Below, in pieces: positions 36,986 through 46,056 of a DNA stretch of 64,000 nucleotides. The DNA is from Buttiauxella sp. B2. Its GTDB lineage: Bacteria > Pseudomonadota > Gammaproteobacteria > Enterobacterales > Enterobacteriaceae. Made by a program: the position numbers and the translations under genes. The stretch spans positions 308,013-372,012 of the forward strand of contig NZ_VEXQ01000003.1 of assembly GCF_006376615.1 (NCBI RefSeq). The letters run 5' to 3'. A model generated the notes under the pieces. That model was given only the letters and a program-made list of their open reading frames with translations, was not told the DNA's origin and made no database searches. Position 1 is the first letter of the stretch. Every line of letters begins with the position of its first letter.

Positions 36986-37906
36986 ATGTCTGCCTTATTG
37001 CGTCGCTATCAATTCTCCGTAAAACCTCAAGAAGCGCTCCTGATCCTCATCACCATGTTCTGGGGTGGGACTTTCCTTGCAGTGCAGTATGCAATGACCA
37101 TGAGCGAGCCGTTTTTCTTTGTCGGTCTACGCTTTGCTACCGCTGCAATGGCTGTCGGGTTGTTGTCGATAAAATCGCTACGCGGCCTGACCTGGCTTGA
37201 AGTCAAAGCAGGCGTATTTATCGGGGTTTCCATTGCTATCGGCTACAGCATGCAGACCTGGGGATTACAAAGCATACCCAGCAGTAAATCGGCATTTATC
37301 ACTGCGATGTATGTTCCGCTGGTGCCCGTTCTACAATGGATTTGTTTGGGGAGAATGCCGGGCATCATGTCCTGGGTGGGTGTGGTGCTGGCATTTATTG
37401 GTCTTATCTTCCTTGCGGGGCCAGACGGAACGTCGTTAACGCTTGGTGCAGGCGAAATTATTACGCTTATCAGTGCATTGGCGATTGCCGCCGAAATTAT
37501 TCTGATTAGTGCCTGGGCAGGCAAAGTTGATATTAAACGTGTCACTGTTGTGCAACTTGCTACCGCCTCGATTGTTGCTTTTGCGACCATGATCCCGGCA
37601 GGGGAAAGTGTACCCACGTTTACTCCCGGCTTGCTGGTCATCGCCCTCGGGCTTGGGATTTTTAGCGCGATTATTCAGGTGACGATGAACTGGGCGCAAC
37701 GCAGCGTGTCGCCAACACGAGCCACGGTGATTTATACCGGTGAACCAGTATGGGCCGGAATTTTCGGTCGCATGGCGGGAGAGCGCTTACCCATGCTGGC
37801 GCTGCTAGGTGGTGCATTGATAGTGCTGGGTGTTTTGGTTAGTGAGCTAAAACTTAAGCGTAAGAAAAAGGCGCCGTTGCTGGTGCCTGAAGAAAAAGGG
37901 TTGTAG
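36986..37906 (+). CDS. EamA/DMT-family membrane exporter
   Basis: 306 residues with ten membrane segments in two EamA halves. Family features include MFWGGTFLAVQYAM near residue 28 and, in the second half, VIYTGEPVWAGIFG with the typical EP. DMT proteins export metabolites or amino acids. In E. coli the space between ymdF and rutR holds the rutABCDEFG pyrimidine catabolism genes; here this single gene sits in their place. Substrate unknown. The ribosome site is weak. Confidence 0.85.
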   Translation: MSALLRRYQFSVKPQEALLILITMFWGGTFLAVQYAMTMSEPFFFVGLRFATAAMAVGLLSIKSLRGLTWLEVKAGVFIGVSIAIGYSMQTWGLQSIPSSKSAFITAMYVPLVPVLQWICLGRMPGIMSWVGVVLAFIGLIFLAGPDGTSLTLGAGEIITLISALAIAAEIILISAWAGKVDIKRVTVVQLATASIVAFATMIPAGESVPTFTPGLLVIALGLGIFSAIIQVTMNWAQRSVSPTRATVIYTGEPVWAGIFGRMAGERLPMLALLGGALIVLGVLVSELKLKRKKKAPLLVPEEKGL

Positions 37907-37991
37907 GGCTATCTTTCCGGGTGTGGCTAAGTGCCCCGACCTACGAAAGAAGTTTGTCATCAGTGAGCAAAACGGAATAAAGAGAGAGCGC

Positions 37992-38636
37992 ATGGCACAA
38001 GGTGCGGCAGCAACGAAAGAAACCGGACGACGTGCAAAAGCGGTTGCGGCGAAAAAGCAGGCTATTTTGGCGGCAGGACTGGAGTTTTTCTCCCAATATG
38101 GCATTCATGGCACCAGTATCGAAAAGGTGGCGGAGCGTGCGGAAGTGTCAAAAACTAACCTTCTTTATTATTACCCCTCAAAAGAAGCGCTTTATGTCGC
38201 CGTGCTCAAACAGATTCTGGATATCTGGTTGGCACCATTGCGCGCGTTTCGTGAAGATTTACAGCCACTGGTAGCAATTGGTGAATACATCCGTCTGAAA
38301 CTGGAAGTGTCGCGTGATTATCCGCAGGCCTCTCGTTTGTTTTGCCTTGAAATGCTGCAAGGTGCACCGTTGTTGAAAGGGGAGTTGACCGGAGATTTGA
38401 AATCTCTTGTCGATGAGAAATCGGCGATCATTGCCGGTTGGGTTGAGAGTGGCAAACTGGCGGCGGTCGATCCGCATCATTTGATCTTTATGCTGTGGGC
38501 AACCACGCAGCACTACGCTGACTTCGCAAGCCAGGTTGAAGCGGTGACGGGCAGCAATTTACATGATGAAGCATTTTTCCGCCGCACGGTAGAAAACGTG
38601 CAGCGAATGATTATTGAAGGGATTAGGGTGCGTTAG
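37992..38636 (+). CDS. rutR: TetR-family regulator RutR
   Basis: 214 residues from ATG 37992; upstream in-frame codons lack a ribosome site. N-terminal helix-turn-helix (GTSIEKVAERAEVSKTNLLYYY) and the C-terminal ligand domain (EYIRLKLEVSRDYPQASRLF and HLIFMLWATTQHYADFA) match E. coli RutR closely. RutR binds uracil or thymine and controls pyrimidine use, carAB and other genes. Its own rut operon is absent from this window. Confidence 0.92.
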   Translation: MAQGAAATKETGRRAKAVAAKKQAILAAGLEFFSQYGIHGTSIEKVAERAEVSKTNLLYYYPSKEALYVAVLKQILDIWLAPLRAFREDLQPLVAIGEYIRLKLEVSRDYPQASRLFCLEMLQGAPLLKGELTGDLKSLVDEKSAIIAGWVESGKLAAVDPHHLIFMLWATTQHYADFASQVEAVTGSNLHDEAFFRRTVENVQRMIIEGIRVR

Positions 38637-39037
38637 TGCGGATGGAAAACACAGCTGATATCGCCTTCCTCGCAATGCAACGTGCTTTTCAGCAGTTCCG
38701 TACGTTCACGTGTTTTATCCGCCATGCACTGGGCGTGTACCATCGGGGCAACCGATGCACCGTCAGCGCCAGAGGTTAAGAAAGCACAGTCGGCATCGCG
38801 AAAGGCAATCCATGCATTTTGCGCTGCTTTTAACTGCATAGTCTGCGTATCGGTGGCGAGCTTCATGGCCTGTTTATAGGTTTGATTGAGCAAATCATCC
38901 TGTTTTTGGTACTCGTTGCTGTAGCACTCGTTGAGCCCAGCCTGTGAAGTGGCAGAGTCGCAACTGTCAGCCAAAACGTTTGCGCTCCAGACTATACTCA
39001 ACGACAGTCCTGTAATCAGTAAACCAACGCGTTTCAT
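38633..39037 (-). CDS. LprI-family (DUF1311) exported protein
   Basis: 134 residues from the second of two adjacent ATG codons; GAGG spacing favours 39037, and 39040 is possible. Signal peptide about 1-23 (ANVLA). Conserved Cys-rich pattern DSCDSATSQAGLNECYS, W in AQNAWIAFRDADC and a C-terminal CEEGDISC, fitting the LprI/DUF1311 family, some members of which inhibit lysozyme. Convergent with rutR, with a four-base overlap of the 3' ends. The molecular role here is unproven. Confidence 0.82.
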   Translation of the reverse strand: MKRVGLLITGLSLSIVWSANVLADSCDSATSQAGLNECYSNEYQKQDDLLNQTYKQAMKLATDTQTMQLKAAQNAWIAFRDADCAFLTSGADGASVAPMVHAQCMADKTRERTELLKSTLHCEEGDISCVFHPH

Positions 39038-39052
39038 CATCGTTCCTCAAAG

Positions 39053-39081
39053 AAAAAAGGCTCCTCAAAAGGAGCCTTTTT
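39053..39081 (-). terminator. Terminator after putA
   Basis: AAAAGGCTCC and GGAGCCTTTT form a 10-bp stem with loop TCAAAA; the minus strand continues with T. It lies 15 bases after the putA stop and before the LprI-like gene. Confidence 0.9.
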
Positions 39082-39095
39082 AGCGTAGTGAAAAC

Positions 39096-42000
39096 TTAGC
39101 CGATTGTCATCAAGCTGGCGTTACCACCTGCTGCTGCGGTGTTCACGCTCAGCGAACGCTCAACATATAGCCGCTCCAGCAACAAATTGGTTTCGCCGCG
39201 GGCAAAGCCTTGCACCGAAACAATCGCACCCTCACGCGCCGCTACTTTTTCGCACAGTGCGCGCAGCTGGTCAGAATCACCGTGATAAATCACCGCATCA
39301 AACGATTGGCTCAATAACACTTCTTCTTTAGCTAAATCGATGTGCTGTTGTACCAGCGCCGGAAGCGCTTTTGCCAGCTCACGGTGCAATTTATCATCAG
39401 CCCACAGCACGCGGCTGCCAACACTTGTTACCGCGGCCAGTTGTACCAACGCATCTTGCTCGTTATCGGCAAGGCACAACACGCGTTCACGCGGCATTAA
39501 TGCATAAGTGTTTCGCTCACCTGTTGGCCCTGGCAACTGGCGCAGAGTGCCGCTTTGTGCCAGTTGTGCGAAGCGTTCGCAGATTACTGGCAGCTCACCT
39601 TTTTTCACCGACCACTGTATTAACGCCTGGTGCGCTTCCTGTAAACGGGCTTTCAGCGTGATATCCACCGGCAATTCGGCATCCTGGCGATTTAAGGTGG
39701 TTTGTAGTGCATTGTCCGGGCGGTTTGCCAGCAGACGATACAGATACATTGGGCCACCGGCTTTCGGGCCAGTACCGGATAAACCTTCGCCGCCAAACGG
39801 CTGCACGCCAACAACCGCACCAACCATATTGCGGTTCACGTACATGTTGCCGACATGCGCAGAACCAGTGACCTGGGCGATAGTTTCATCAATGCGCGTG
39901 TGAACGCCGAGCGTCAGGCCGTATCCTGCGGCGTTAATTTGGTTAATCAGCGCGTCCAGATTGCTGCGGTTGTAACGCACCACGTGTAGTACTGGGCCAA
40001 ACACTTCTTTTTGCATCTCGTCGAAGCTTTCCAGCTCGATAAGCGTTGGTGCAACAAAAGTCCCGCTCTGCCACTCTTTGGCATCCACGCTGTTATCACG
40101 CGCAGCCTGGAACACTTTGCGGCCTTTGCTGCGCAGCGTTTGGATGTGTTGCTCGATATTTTCTTTGGCTTCGATGTCGATAACCGGGCCGATGTCGGTA
40201 GTCAGGCGGCCTGGGTTACCCATCCGACATTCAGCCATGGCACCACGTAACATTTGCAGCGTGTGCTCAGCGACATCTTCCTGAATACACAGTACGCGCA
40301 GTGCTGAACAACGTTGCCCCGCGCTATCAAACGCTGATGCCAACACATCAACCACCACTTGCTCGGTGAGCGCCGAAGAATCAACGATCATCGCGTTCAG
40401 ACCGCCAGTTTCGGCAATCAGTGGCGTTGGGCGGCCTTGTGGATCAAGCCGGTCAGCAATGTTGCGTTGCAGCAGCGTGGCAACTTCGGTAGAACCGGTA
40501 AACATCACACCGCGTACGCGTTTGTCGCCCGTTAGTTGTGCGCCTACGGTTTCACCACGGCCTGGAAGCAATTGCAGCACGCCAGCAGGGACACCGGCTT
40601 CCAGTAGAATCGCAATACCTTGAGCGGCAATTAGCGGCGTTTGTTCAGCAGGTTTTGCCAGCACGCTGTTACCTGCGGCAAGGGCGGCGGCAACTTGCCC
40701 GGTAAAGATTGCCAGCGGGAAGTTCCACGGGCTGATACAAACGACTGGGCCGAGCGGGCGGTGCGTTTCGTTATCGAAATCATCGCGTACCTGGCCTGCG
40801 TAGTAGTGCAGGAAATCCACCGCTTCGCGTACTTCAGCAATCGCGTTGCTAAAGGTTTTACCGGCTTCACGGACCAGAATGCCAATCAACTGCTGCATCT
40901 GGCCTTCCATAATCACCGCTGCGCGCTCAAGGATGGCAGCACGTTCTTGCGGCGGTGTGGCGAACCAGATTGGCGCGTTGTTCACTGCACTTTCCAGCGC
41001 TTGTGAAACTTCATCGTGCGTGGCTTCGCGCGTAAAACCAACGACATCATTCGGTTCCGCTGGGTTCTTCACTGCAACCAGGTCGCCTTGAGAAACCGCG
41101 TTTTCAAGAATTGGCAGAGCCTGCCATTTTTGTGCGGCGCTGTTAAGCAAGGCAGAGGAGAGCGATGCCAGGCGATGCTCGTTCGCCAGATCCAGGCCGC
41201 TGGAGTTGGTGCGTCCGGTCCCGTACAACTCTTTCGGCAATGGAATTTTAGGATGTGGCAGGCCCAGTTGGCCTTCTTTACCTGCAATGCCTTCAATGGC
41301 GGTTACCGGGTCTGCAACCAGCTCGTCTAGCGGAAGCGTGTTGTCGGCAATGCGGTTAACAAACGAAGTGTTGGCACCGTTTTCTAACAGGCGACGGACT
41401 AAATAAGCCAGCAAGGTCTCATGCGTACCGACTGGGGCATAAATGCGGCAAGGGCGGTTTAGTTTTCCATCGGCCACTTTGCCCACGACCTGGTCGTAAA
41501 GCGGTTCGCCCATACCGTGCAGGCACTGGAATTCATACTGGCCAGGGTAATAGTTTTGCCCCGCCAGGTTGTAGATTGCTGCGAGTGTGTGGGCGTTGTG
41601 GGTCGCAAACTGCGGGTAAATCAGGCTCGGAACGGCCAGCAATTTTTTGGCGCAGGCCAGATAAGAGATATCGGTGTAAACCTTGCGTGTGTAAACCGGA
41701 TAGCCTTCCAGCCCGTCCATCTGCGCACGTTTAATTTCGCTGTCCCAGTATGCGCCTTTCACCAGACGAATCATCAAGCGGCGACGGCTGCGGGAAGCCA
41801 AATCTACCAGGTAATCAATCACAAACGGGCAGCGCTTTTGATATGCCTGAATGACAAAGCCAATGCCGTTCCAGCCCGCCAGTTCCGGCTCGAAGCAAAG
41901 TTTTTCCAGCAGATCGAGAGAGATCTCCAGGCGATCGGCTTCTTCGGCGTCAATGTTAATACCAACATCGTACTGGCGTGCCAGCAGCGTCAGGGATTTC

Positions 42001-43055
42001 AAACGTGGGTACAACTCTTCCATTACGCGGTCGTACTGCGCACGGCTGTAACGCGGATGCAGCGCGGAAAGTTTGATAGAAATACCAGGGCCTTCATAAA
42101 TGCCACGTCCGTTAGAGGCTTTACCAATCGCGTGAATCGCTTGTTGATAAGACACCATGTACGCCTGCGCATCGGCGGCGGTCAGTGCCGCTTCACCTAA
42201 CATATCGTAGGAGTAGCGGAAGCCTTTTTCTTCCAGCTTGCGGGCGTTGGCTAACGCTTCGGCAATGGTTTCTCCGGTCACAAACTGTTCGCCCATCAGG
42301 CGCATTGCCATGTCCACACCTTTGCGGATTAGCGGCTCGCCACTCTTACTGATAATACGGTTCAGGGAATGCGAGAGGCTGGCTTCATTGTGGGTGGAAA
42401 CCAGGCGGCCAGTAAACAACAAACCCCAGGTCGCGGCGTTCACAAACAATGACGGGCTGCGGCCAATGTGGGAATGCCAATTGCCATTACTGATTTTGTC
42501 GCGGATTAGTGCATCGCGCGTCGCTTTATCCGGAATGCGTAATAACGCTTCGGCCAGGCACATCAGCGCGACACCTTCTTGTGAAGAAAGTGAAAATTCC
42601 TGCAATAAACCCTGTACCATGCCCGCCCGGCCTGTTGCGCTCTTTTGATTACGCAATTTGTCAGCAAGCTGATAAGCCAGTTTATGGGTTTGTTCGGCGA
42701 TCACAGGCGAGAGGCGAGCCTGCTCAAGGATCATCGGCACCGCATCGGTTTCCGGGCGGCGCCAGGCGGCGGTAATGGCTGCGCGAGTCACAGACTGCGG
42801 AAGAATTTGTTCAGCAAATTCAAGGAATGGCTGGTGAATTTCTTCAACGTGCACGGGTGTTTCTTCGCTTTCGTTGGCAGCACCAGCCAGCAACGCCGGG
42901 AGTTCTGGCAATTCGTCGTTATTTTCCAGGCGCTCGAGATAGTTAAATATCGCCTGTTTGATGAGCCAGTGTGGTGTGCGGTCAATACGTGAAGCGGCCT
43001 CTTTTATGCGCTCGCGTGTTGCGTCGTCCAGTTTTACGCCCATGGTGGTGGCCAT
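39096..43055 (-). CDS. putA: Trifunctional proline dehydrogenase / P5C dehydrogenase / repressor PutA
   Basis: 1319 residues; the E. coli protein has 1320. Domains: ribbon-helix-helix DNA-binding segment (about 1-47, MGVKLDDATRERIKEAASRI), FAD proline dehydrogenase (about 260-610, with ISIKLSALHPRYSRAQ and RLVKGAYWDSEIKRAQ), and P5C dehydrogenase (about 650-1120, with catalytic Cys in GQRCSALRVL and Glu in AETGGLNAM). It oxidises proline to glutamate at the membrane and represses put genes when proline is scarce. ATG 43055 has AAGGAG. Divergent from putP across a control region with five PutA motifs. Confidence 0.98.
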   Translation of the reverse strand: MATTMGVKLDDATRERIKEAASRIDRTPHWLIKQAIFNYLERLENNDELPELPALLAGAANESEETPVHVEEIHQPFLEFAEQILPQSVTRAAITAAWRRPETDAVPMILEQARLSPVIAEQTHKLAYQLADKLRNQKSATGRAGMVQGLLQEFSLSSQEGVALMCLAEALLRIPDKATRDALIRDKISNGNWHSHIGRSPSLFVNAATWGLLFTGRLVSTHNEASLSHSLNRIISKSGEPLIRKGVDMAMRLMGEQFVTGETIAEALANARKLEEKGFRYSYDMLGEAALTAADAQAYMVSYQQAIHAIGKASNGRGIYEGPGISIKLSALHPRYSRAQYDRVMEELYPRLKSLTLLARQYDVGINIDAEEADRLEISLDLLEKLCFEPELAGWNGIGFVIQAYQKRCPFVIDYLVDLASRSRRRLMIRLVKGAYWDSEIKRAQMDGLEGYPVYTRKVYTDISYLACAKKLLAVPSLIYPQFATHNAHTLAAIYNLAGQNYYPGQYEFQCLHGMGEPLYDQVVGKVADGKLNRPCRIYAPVGTHETLLAYLVRRLLENGANTSFVNRIADNTLPLDELVADPVTAIEGIAGKEGQLGLPHPKIPLPKELYGTGRTNSSGLDLANEHRLASLSSALLNSAAQKWQALPILENAVSQGDLVAVKNPAEPNDVVGFTREATHDEVSQALESAVNNAPIWFATPPQERAAILERAAVIMEGQMQQLIGILVREAGKTFSNAIAEVREAVDFLHYYAGQVRDDFDNETHRPLGPVVCISPWNFPLAIFTGQVAAALAAGNSVLAKPAEQTPLIAAQGIAILLEAGVPAGVLQLLPGRGETVGAQLTGDKRVRGVMFTGSTEVATLLQRNIADRLDPQGRPTPLIAETGGLNAMIVDSSALTEQVVVDVLASAFDSAGQRCSALRVLCIQEDVAEHTLQMLRGAMAECRMGNPGRLTTDIGPVIDIEAKENIEQHIQTLRSKGRKVFQAARDNSVDAKEWQSGTFVAPTLIELESFDEMQKEVFGPVLHVVRYNRSNLDALINQINAAGYGLTLGVHTRIDETIAQVTGSAHVGNMYVNRNMVGAVVGVQPFGGEGLSGTGPKAGGPMYLYRLLANRPDNALQTTLNRQDAELPVDITLKARLQEAHQALIQWSVKKGELPVICERFAQLAQSGTLRQLPGPTGERNTYALMPRERVLCLADNEQDALVQLAAVTSVGSRVLWADDKLHRELAKALPALVQQHIDLAKEEVLLSQSFDAVIYHGDSDQLRALCEKVAAREGAIVSVQGFARGETNLLLERLYVERSLSVNTAAAGGNASLMTIG

Positions 43056-43113
43056 TAATGCTCCTTACCCGTCATCCTTTGAGCGGCTGGGATGAGTTCT
43101 TTTGCCGCCTACC

Positions 43114-43358
43114 TGCAACTCAAATGATTTAGGGTAACTATTTTTAGGGTTGATAGAAGTTATCCGGCAATATCCATCATGTTGCAACTTTGTGCAACCT
43201 TGTTAAATGTGAGCCAGATAGCAAGCTGGAAAAAGAGTGAATTGTTAAATCAAAAATAAGAAAGTGAGCGAGTTAATCATTCGTGAACAGGAAGATTTAG
43301 CGGGCATAGTTAACGTTTTTTGTAGGTGCAACCGCTCAAAAGCGTGAGCGAGTGCAAC
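43114..43358. promoter_or_regulatory. put control region with five PutA GTTGCA motifs
   Basis: GTTGCA, the published PutA recognition sequence, occurs at 43181-43186 and in reverse (TGCAAC) at 43114-43119, 43193-43198, 43327-43332 and 43353-43358. Two sites face each other around 43181-43198. The 439-bp spacer between putA and putP contains nothing else recognisable. Proline-dependent repression of both genes is expected. Confidence 0.85.
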
Positions 43359-43494
43359 CTCCAGGAAAATGCTATTTTTTGTACGGTGAATTTATTGTGA
43401 ATGTTGTGTTAAAACGTTTGTGAATATAAATAAGCCCTGCTGCGTTCCGGCAGGGTAATACCGGATAACACCGGAAATAATTTGGAGAACTTGC

Positions 43495-45003
43495 ATGACC
43501 ATGAGTACACCAATGCTGGTGACCTTCTTCATCTATATCTTTGGCATGATATTGATTGGGTTTATCGCCTGGCGTTCAACCAAAAACTTTGATGACTACA
43601 TTCTGGGCGGTCGCAGCCTGGGAAGTCTGGTCACTGCGTTATCAGCGGGTGCTTCCGACATGAGCGGTTGGCTGCTGATGGGCTTACCTGGTGCTATCTT
43701 CCTTTCTGGTATATCGGAAAGCTGGATTGCTATCGGCTTGACGGTTGGGGCATACATCAACTGGAAACTGGTCGCCGGACGTCTGCGTGTTCACACCGAA
43801 GTGAACAACAACGCGCTGACGCTGCCAGATTATTTCACCGGGCGTTTCGAAGATAAAAGCCGCGTTCTGCGCATTATCTCCGCATTAGTTATTCTGCTGT
43901 TCTTCACCATCTATTGCGCATCAGGCATTGTGGCTGGGGCTCGTCTATTCGAAAGCACCTTTGGCATGAGCTATGAAACTGCGCTTTGGGCCGGTGCTGC
44001 GGCTACCATCATTTATACCTTCGTTGGCGGGTTCCTCGCGGTTAGCTGGACTGATACCGTGCAGGCGAGTTTGATGATTTTCGCCCTGATCCTCACGCCA
44101 ATTATGGTGGTGATTGCGGTTGGCGGGTTTGACGACTCGATGGCGGTTATCAAACAAAAAAGCATTGAAAACATTGACATGCTGAAAGGCCTGAACTTTG
44201 TGGCGATCATCTCGCTGATGGGTTGGGGCCTGGGGTACTTTGGTCAACCGCATATTCTGGCGCGTTTCATGGCGGCAGACTCGCATCACACCATCGTTAA
44301 AGCGCGTCGCATCAGTATGACGTGGATGATTTTGTGCCTGGCGGGCGCTTGTGCTGTGGGCTTCTTCGGTATTGCGTATTTCAACAACAACCCATCTCTG
44401 GCGGGTGCGGTTAACCAAAACGGTGAGCGTGTGTTCATCGAACTGGCACAACTGCTCTTTAATCCATGGATTGCCGGTATTTTGCTGTCCGCAATTTTAG
44501 CGGCAGTGATGTCAACGCTGAGCTGCCAACTGCTGGTGTGTTCCAGTGCCATTACTGAAGACCTGTACAAAGCGTTCTTCCGTAAAGATGCGGGGCAAAA
44601 AGAGCTGGTGTGGGTAGGGCGCTTCATGGTGTTGCTGGTGGCACTTATCGCTATCGCGCTTGCCGCAAACCCTGAAAACCGCGTGCTGGGTCTGGTGAGC
44701 TATGCCTGGGCAGGCTTCGGTGCTGCGTTTGGCCCGGTTGTGCTGTTCTCGGTAATGTGGCCTCGCATGACACGTAATGGTGCGCTGGCAGGTATGATTA
44801 TCGGCGCTGTGACCGTTATTGTCTGGAAACAGTTCGGCTGGTTAGGTCTGTATGAAATCATCCCAGGCTTTATCTTTGGCAGCATCGGTATTGTGGTAGT
44901 GAGCTTACTTGGCAAAGTGCCTAGTGCCTCAATGCAAAAACGCTTTGCTGAAGCGGATGAGATTTATCACACTCCACCACCAGGTAAGTTACAACCTGAG
45001 TAA
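43495..45003 (+). CDS. putP: Na+/proline symporter PutP
   Basis: 502 residues, as in E. coli. SSS-family transporter with about thirteen membrane segments; Asp55 in SAGASDMSGWLLMG is the residue needed for sodium binding. ATG 43495 follows GGAG with 7-base spacing; ATG at 43501 is an alternative. It imports proline for PutA. Divergent from putA and controlled by the shared region. Confidence 0.98.
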   Translation: MTMSTPMLVTFFIYIFGMILIGFIAWRSTKNFDDYILGGRSLGSLVTALSAGASDMSGWLLMGLPGAIFLSGISESWIAIGLTVGAYINWKLVAGRLRVHTEVNNNALTLPDYFTGRFEDKSRVLRIISALVILLFFTIYCASGIVAGARLFESTFGMSYETALWAGAAATIIYTFVGGFLAVSWTDTVQASLMIFALILTPIMVVIAVGGFDDSMAVIKQKSIENIDMLKGLNFVAIISLMGWGLGYFGQPHILARFMAADSHHTIVKARRISMTWMILCLAGACAVGFFGIAYFNNNPSLAGAVNQNGERVFIELAQLLFNPWIAGILLSAILAAVMSTLSCQLLVCSSAITEDLYKAFFRKDAGQKELVWVGRFMVLLVALIAIALAANPENRVLGLVSYAWAGFGAAFGPVVLFSVMWPRMTRNGALAGMIIGAVTVIVWKQFGWLGLYEIIPGFIFGSIGIVVVSLLGKVPSASMQKRFAEADEIYHTPPPGKLQPE

Positions 45004-45009
45004 TCCATC

Positions 45010-45035
45010 AAGGGCCGCAAATTGCGGCCCTTTTT
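45010..45035 (+). terminator. Terminator after putP
   Basis: AAGGGCCGCAA and TTGCGGCCCTT form a perfect 11-bp stem around a single A (in practice a somewhat larger loop), followed by TTT. Confidence 0.92.
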
Positions 45036-45082
45036 ACATCTACACATAAATAACCCAACAATCTGCTTGTGTTTATTTTCCC

Positions 45083-45101
45083 CGTAATGATAATCACAAT
45101 C
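45083..45101 (+). promoter_or_regulatory. Fur box upstream of efeUOB
   Basis: CGTAATGATAATCACAATC matches the 19-bp Fur consensus at 15 positions. It lies about 60 bases before the efeU start. efeUOB in E. coli is Fur-repressed and acid/CpxAR-controlled; no CpxR box was resolved here. Confidence 0.75.
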
Positions 45102-45160
45102 GTTCTGGTTTTACTTTTCTTTACGTCTTTTGACCTGAGTTCACAGTTGGGGTGTCAGGA

Positions 45161-45994
45161 ATGTTTGTGCCGTTTCTCATTATGTTACGCGAAGGCCTGG
45201 AAGCCGCGCTGATTGTTAGTCTGATTGCAAGCTACCTGAAGCGAACACAACGCGGCCAATGGATTGGTGTCATGTGGATTGGGGTTGTGGCTGCTGCCGC
45301 GCTTTGCTTAGGGTTGGGCATCTTCATCAACGAAACCACCGGTGAATTTCCGCAAAAAGAACAAGAGCTGTTTGAAGGCATCGTGGCGGTCATCGCCGTC
45401 TTCATCCTGACCTGGATGGTGTTCTGGATGCGCAAAGTGTCGCGCAACGTCAAAGTCCAGCTCGAGCAAGCGGTTGATAACGCGTTACACAGCAAAAGTA
45501 ACCATGGTTGGGCACTGATTATGATGGTGTTCTTTGCGGTCGCTCGTGAAGGGTTGGAGTCGGTGTTCTTTCTGCTGGCGGCATTCCAGCAGGATGTGGG
45601 CATCATGCCGCCGCTGGGCGCTATGCTCGGCCTTGGCACCGCGATTGTTCTTGGCTTCCTGCTTTACTGGGGCGGTATCCGCTTGAACCTGGCTGTATTC
45701 TTCAAATGGACCAGTCTGTTTATTCTGCTGGTAGTCGCAGGGCTTGCTGCGGGCGCTGTTCGTGCATTCCACGAAGCGGGTCTTTGGAACCACTTCCAGG
45801 ATATCGCATTTGATTTGAGTAATGTGCTTTCGACTCATTCACTGACCGGTACGCTGCTCGAAGGTATTTTTGGATATCAGGAAGCGCCGACCGTTAGCGA
45901 AGTGGGCATGTACTTTATTTACCTGATTCCCGCGCTGGTGCTGTTTTTCACTCCCCCACGCTTGGCTCGTCAGGCGACAAATAACGTTCGTTAA
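45161..45994 (+). CDS. efeU: Ferrous iron permease EfeU
   Basis: 277 residues from ATG 45161 (an in-frame GTG at 45152 is less likely). Seven membrane segments; two REGLE motifs, LREGLEAALIV near residue 9 and AREGLESVFF near 130, as in Ftr1-type iron permeases. It carries iron across the inner membrane with EfeO and EfeB. The frame is intact, unlike the frameshifted copy in E. coli K-12. Confidence 0.96.
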   Translation: MFVPFLIMLREGLEAALIVSLIASYLKRTQRGQWIGVMWIGVVAAAALCLGLGIFINETTGEFPQKEQELFEGIVAVIAVFILTWMVFWMRKVSRNVKVQLEQAVDNALHSKSNHGWALIMMVFFAVAREGLESVFFLLAAFQQDVGIMPPLGAMLGLGTAIVLGFLLYWGGIRLNLAVFFKWTSLFILLVVAGLAAGAVRAFHEAGLWNHFQDIAFDLSNVLSTHSLTGTLLEGIFGYQEAPTVSEVGMYFIYLIPALVLFFTPPRLARQATNNVR

Positions 45995-46056
45995 TCATCT
46001 TGCGGCGGGTTATCGCCGCTTAGTTACAACATACTAAATTTTTAAAGGGATTGGCC

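Noticed and set aside
37916..37944. REP-like hairpin between the EamA exporter and rutR
   Set aside because: CGGG and CCCG arms with a terminal CGACCTAC look like a decayed REP, but the match to consensus is too poor to list as a feature.
41517..42200. 227-codon plus-strand frame inside putA
   Set aside because: Antisense shadow of the well-supported PutA coding sequence. High-GC third positions of the real gene keep this frame open.
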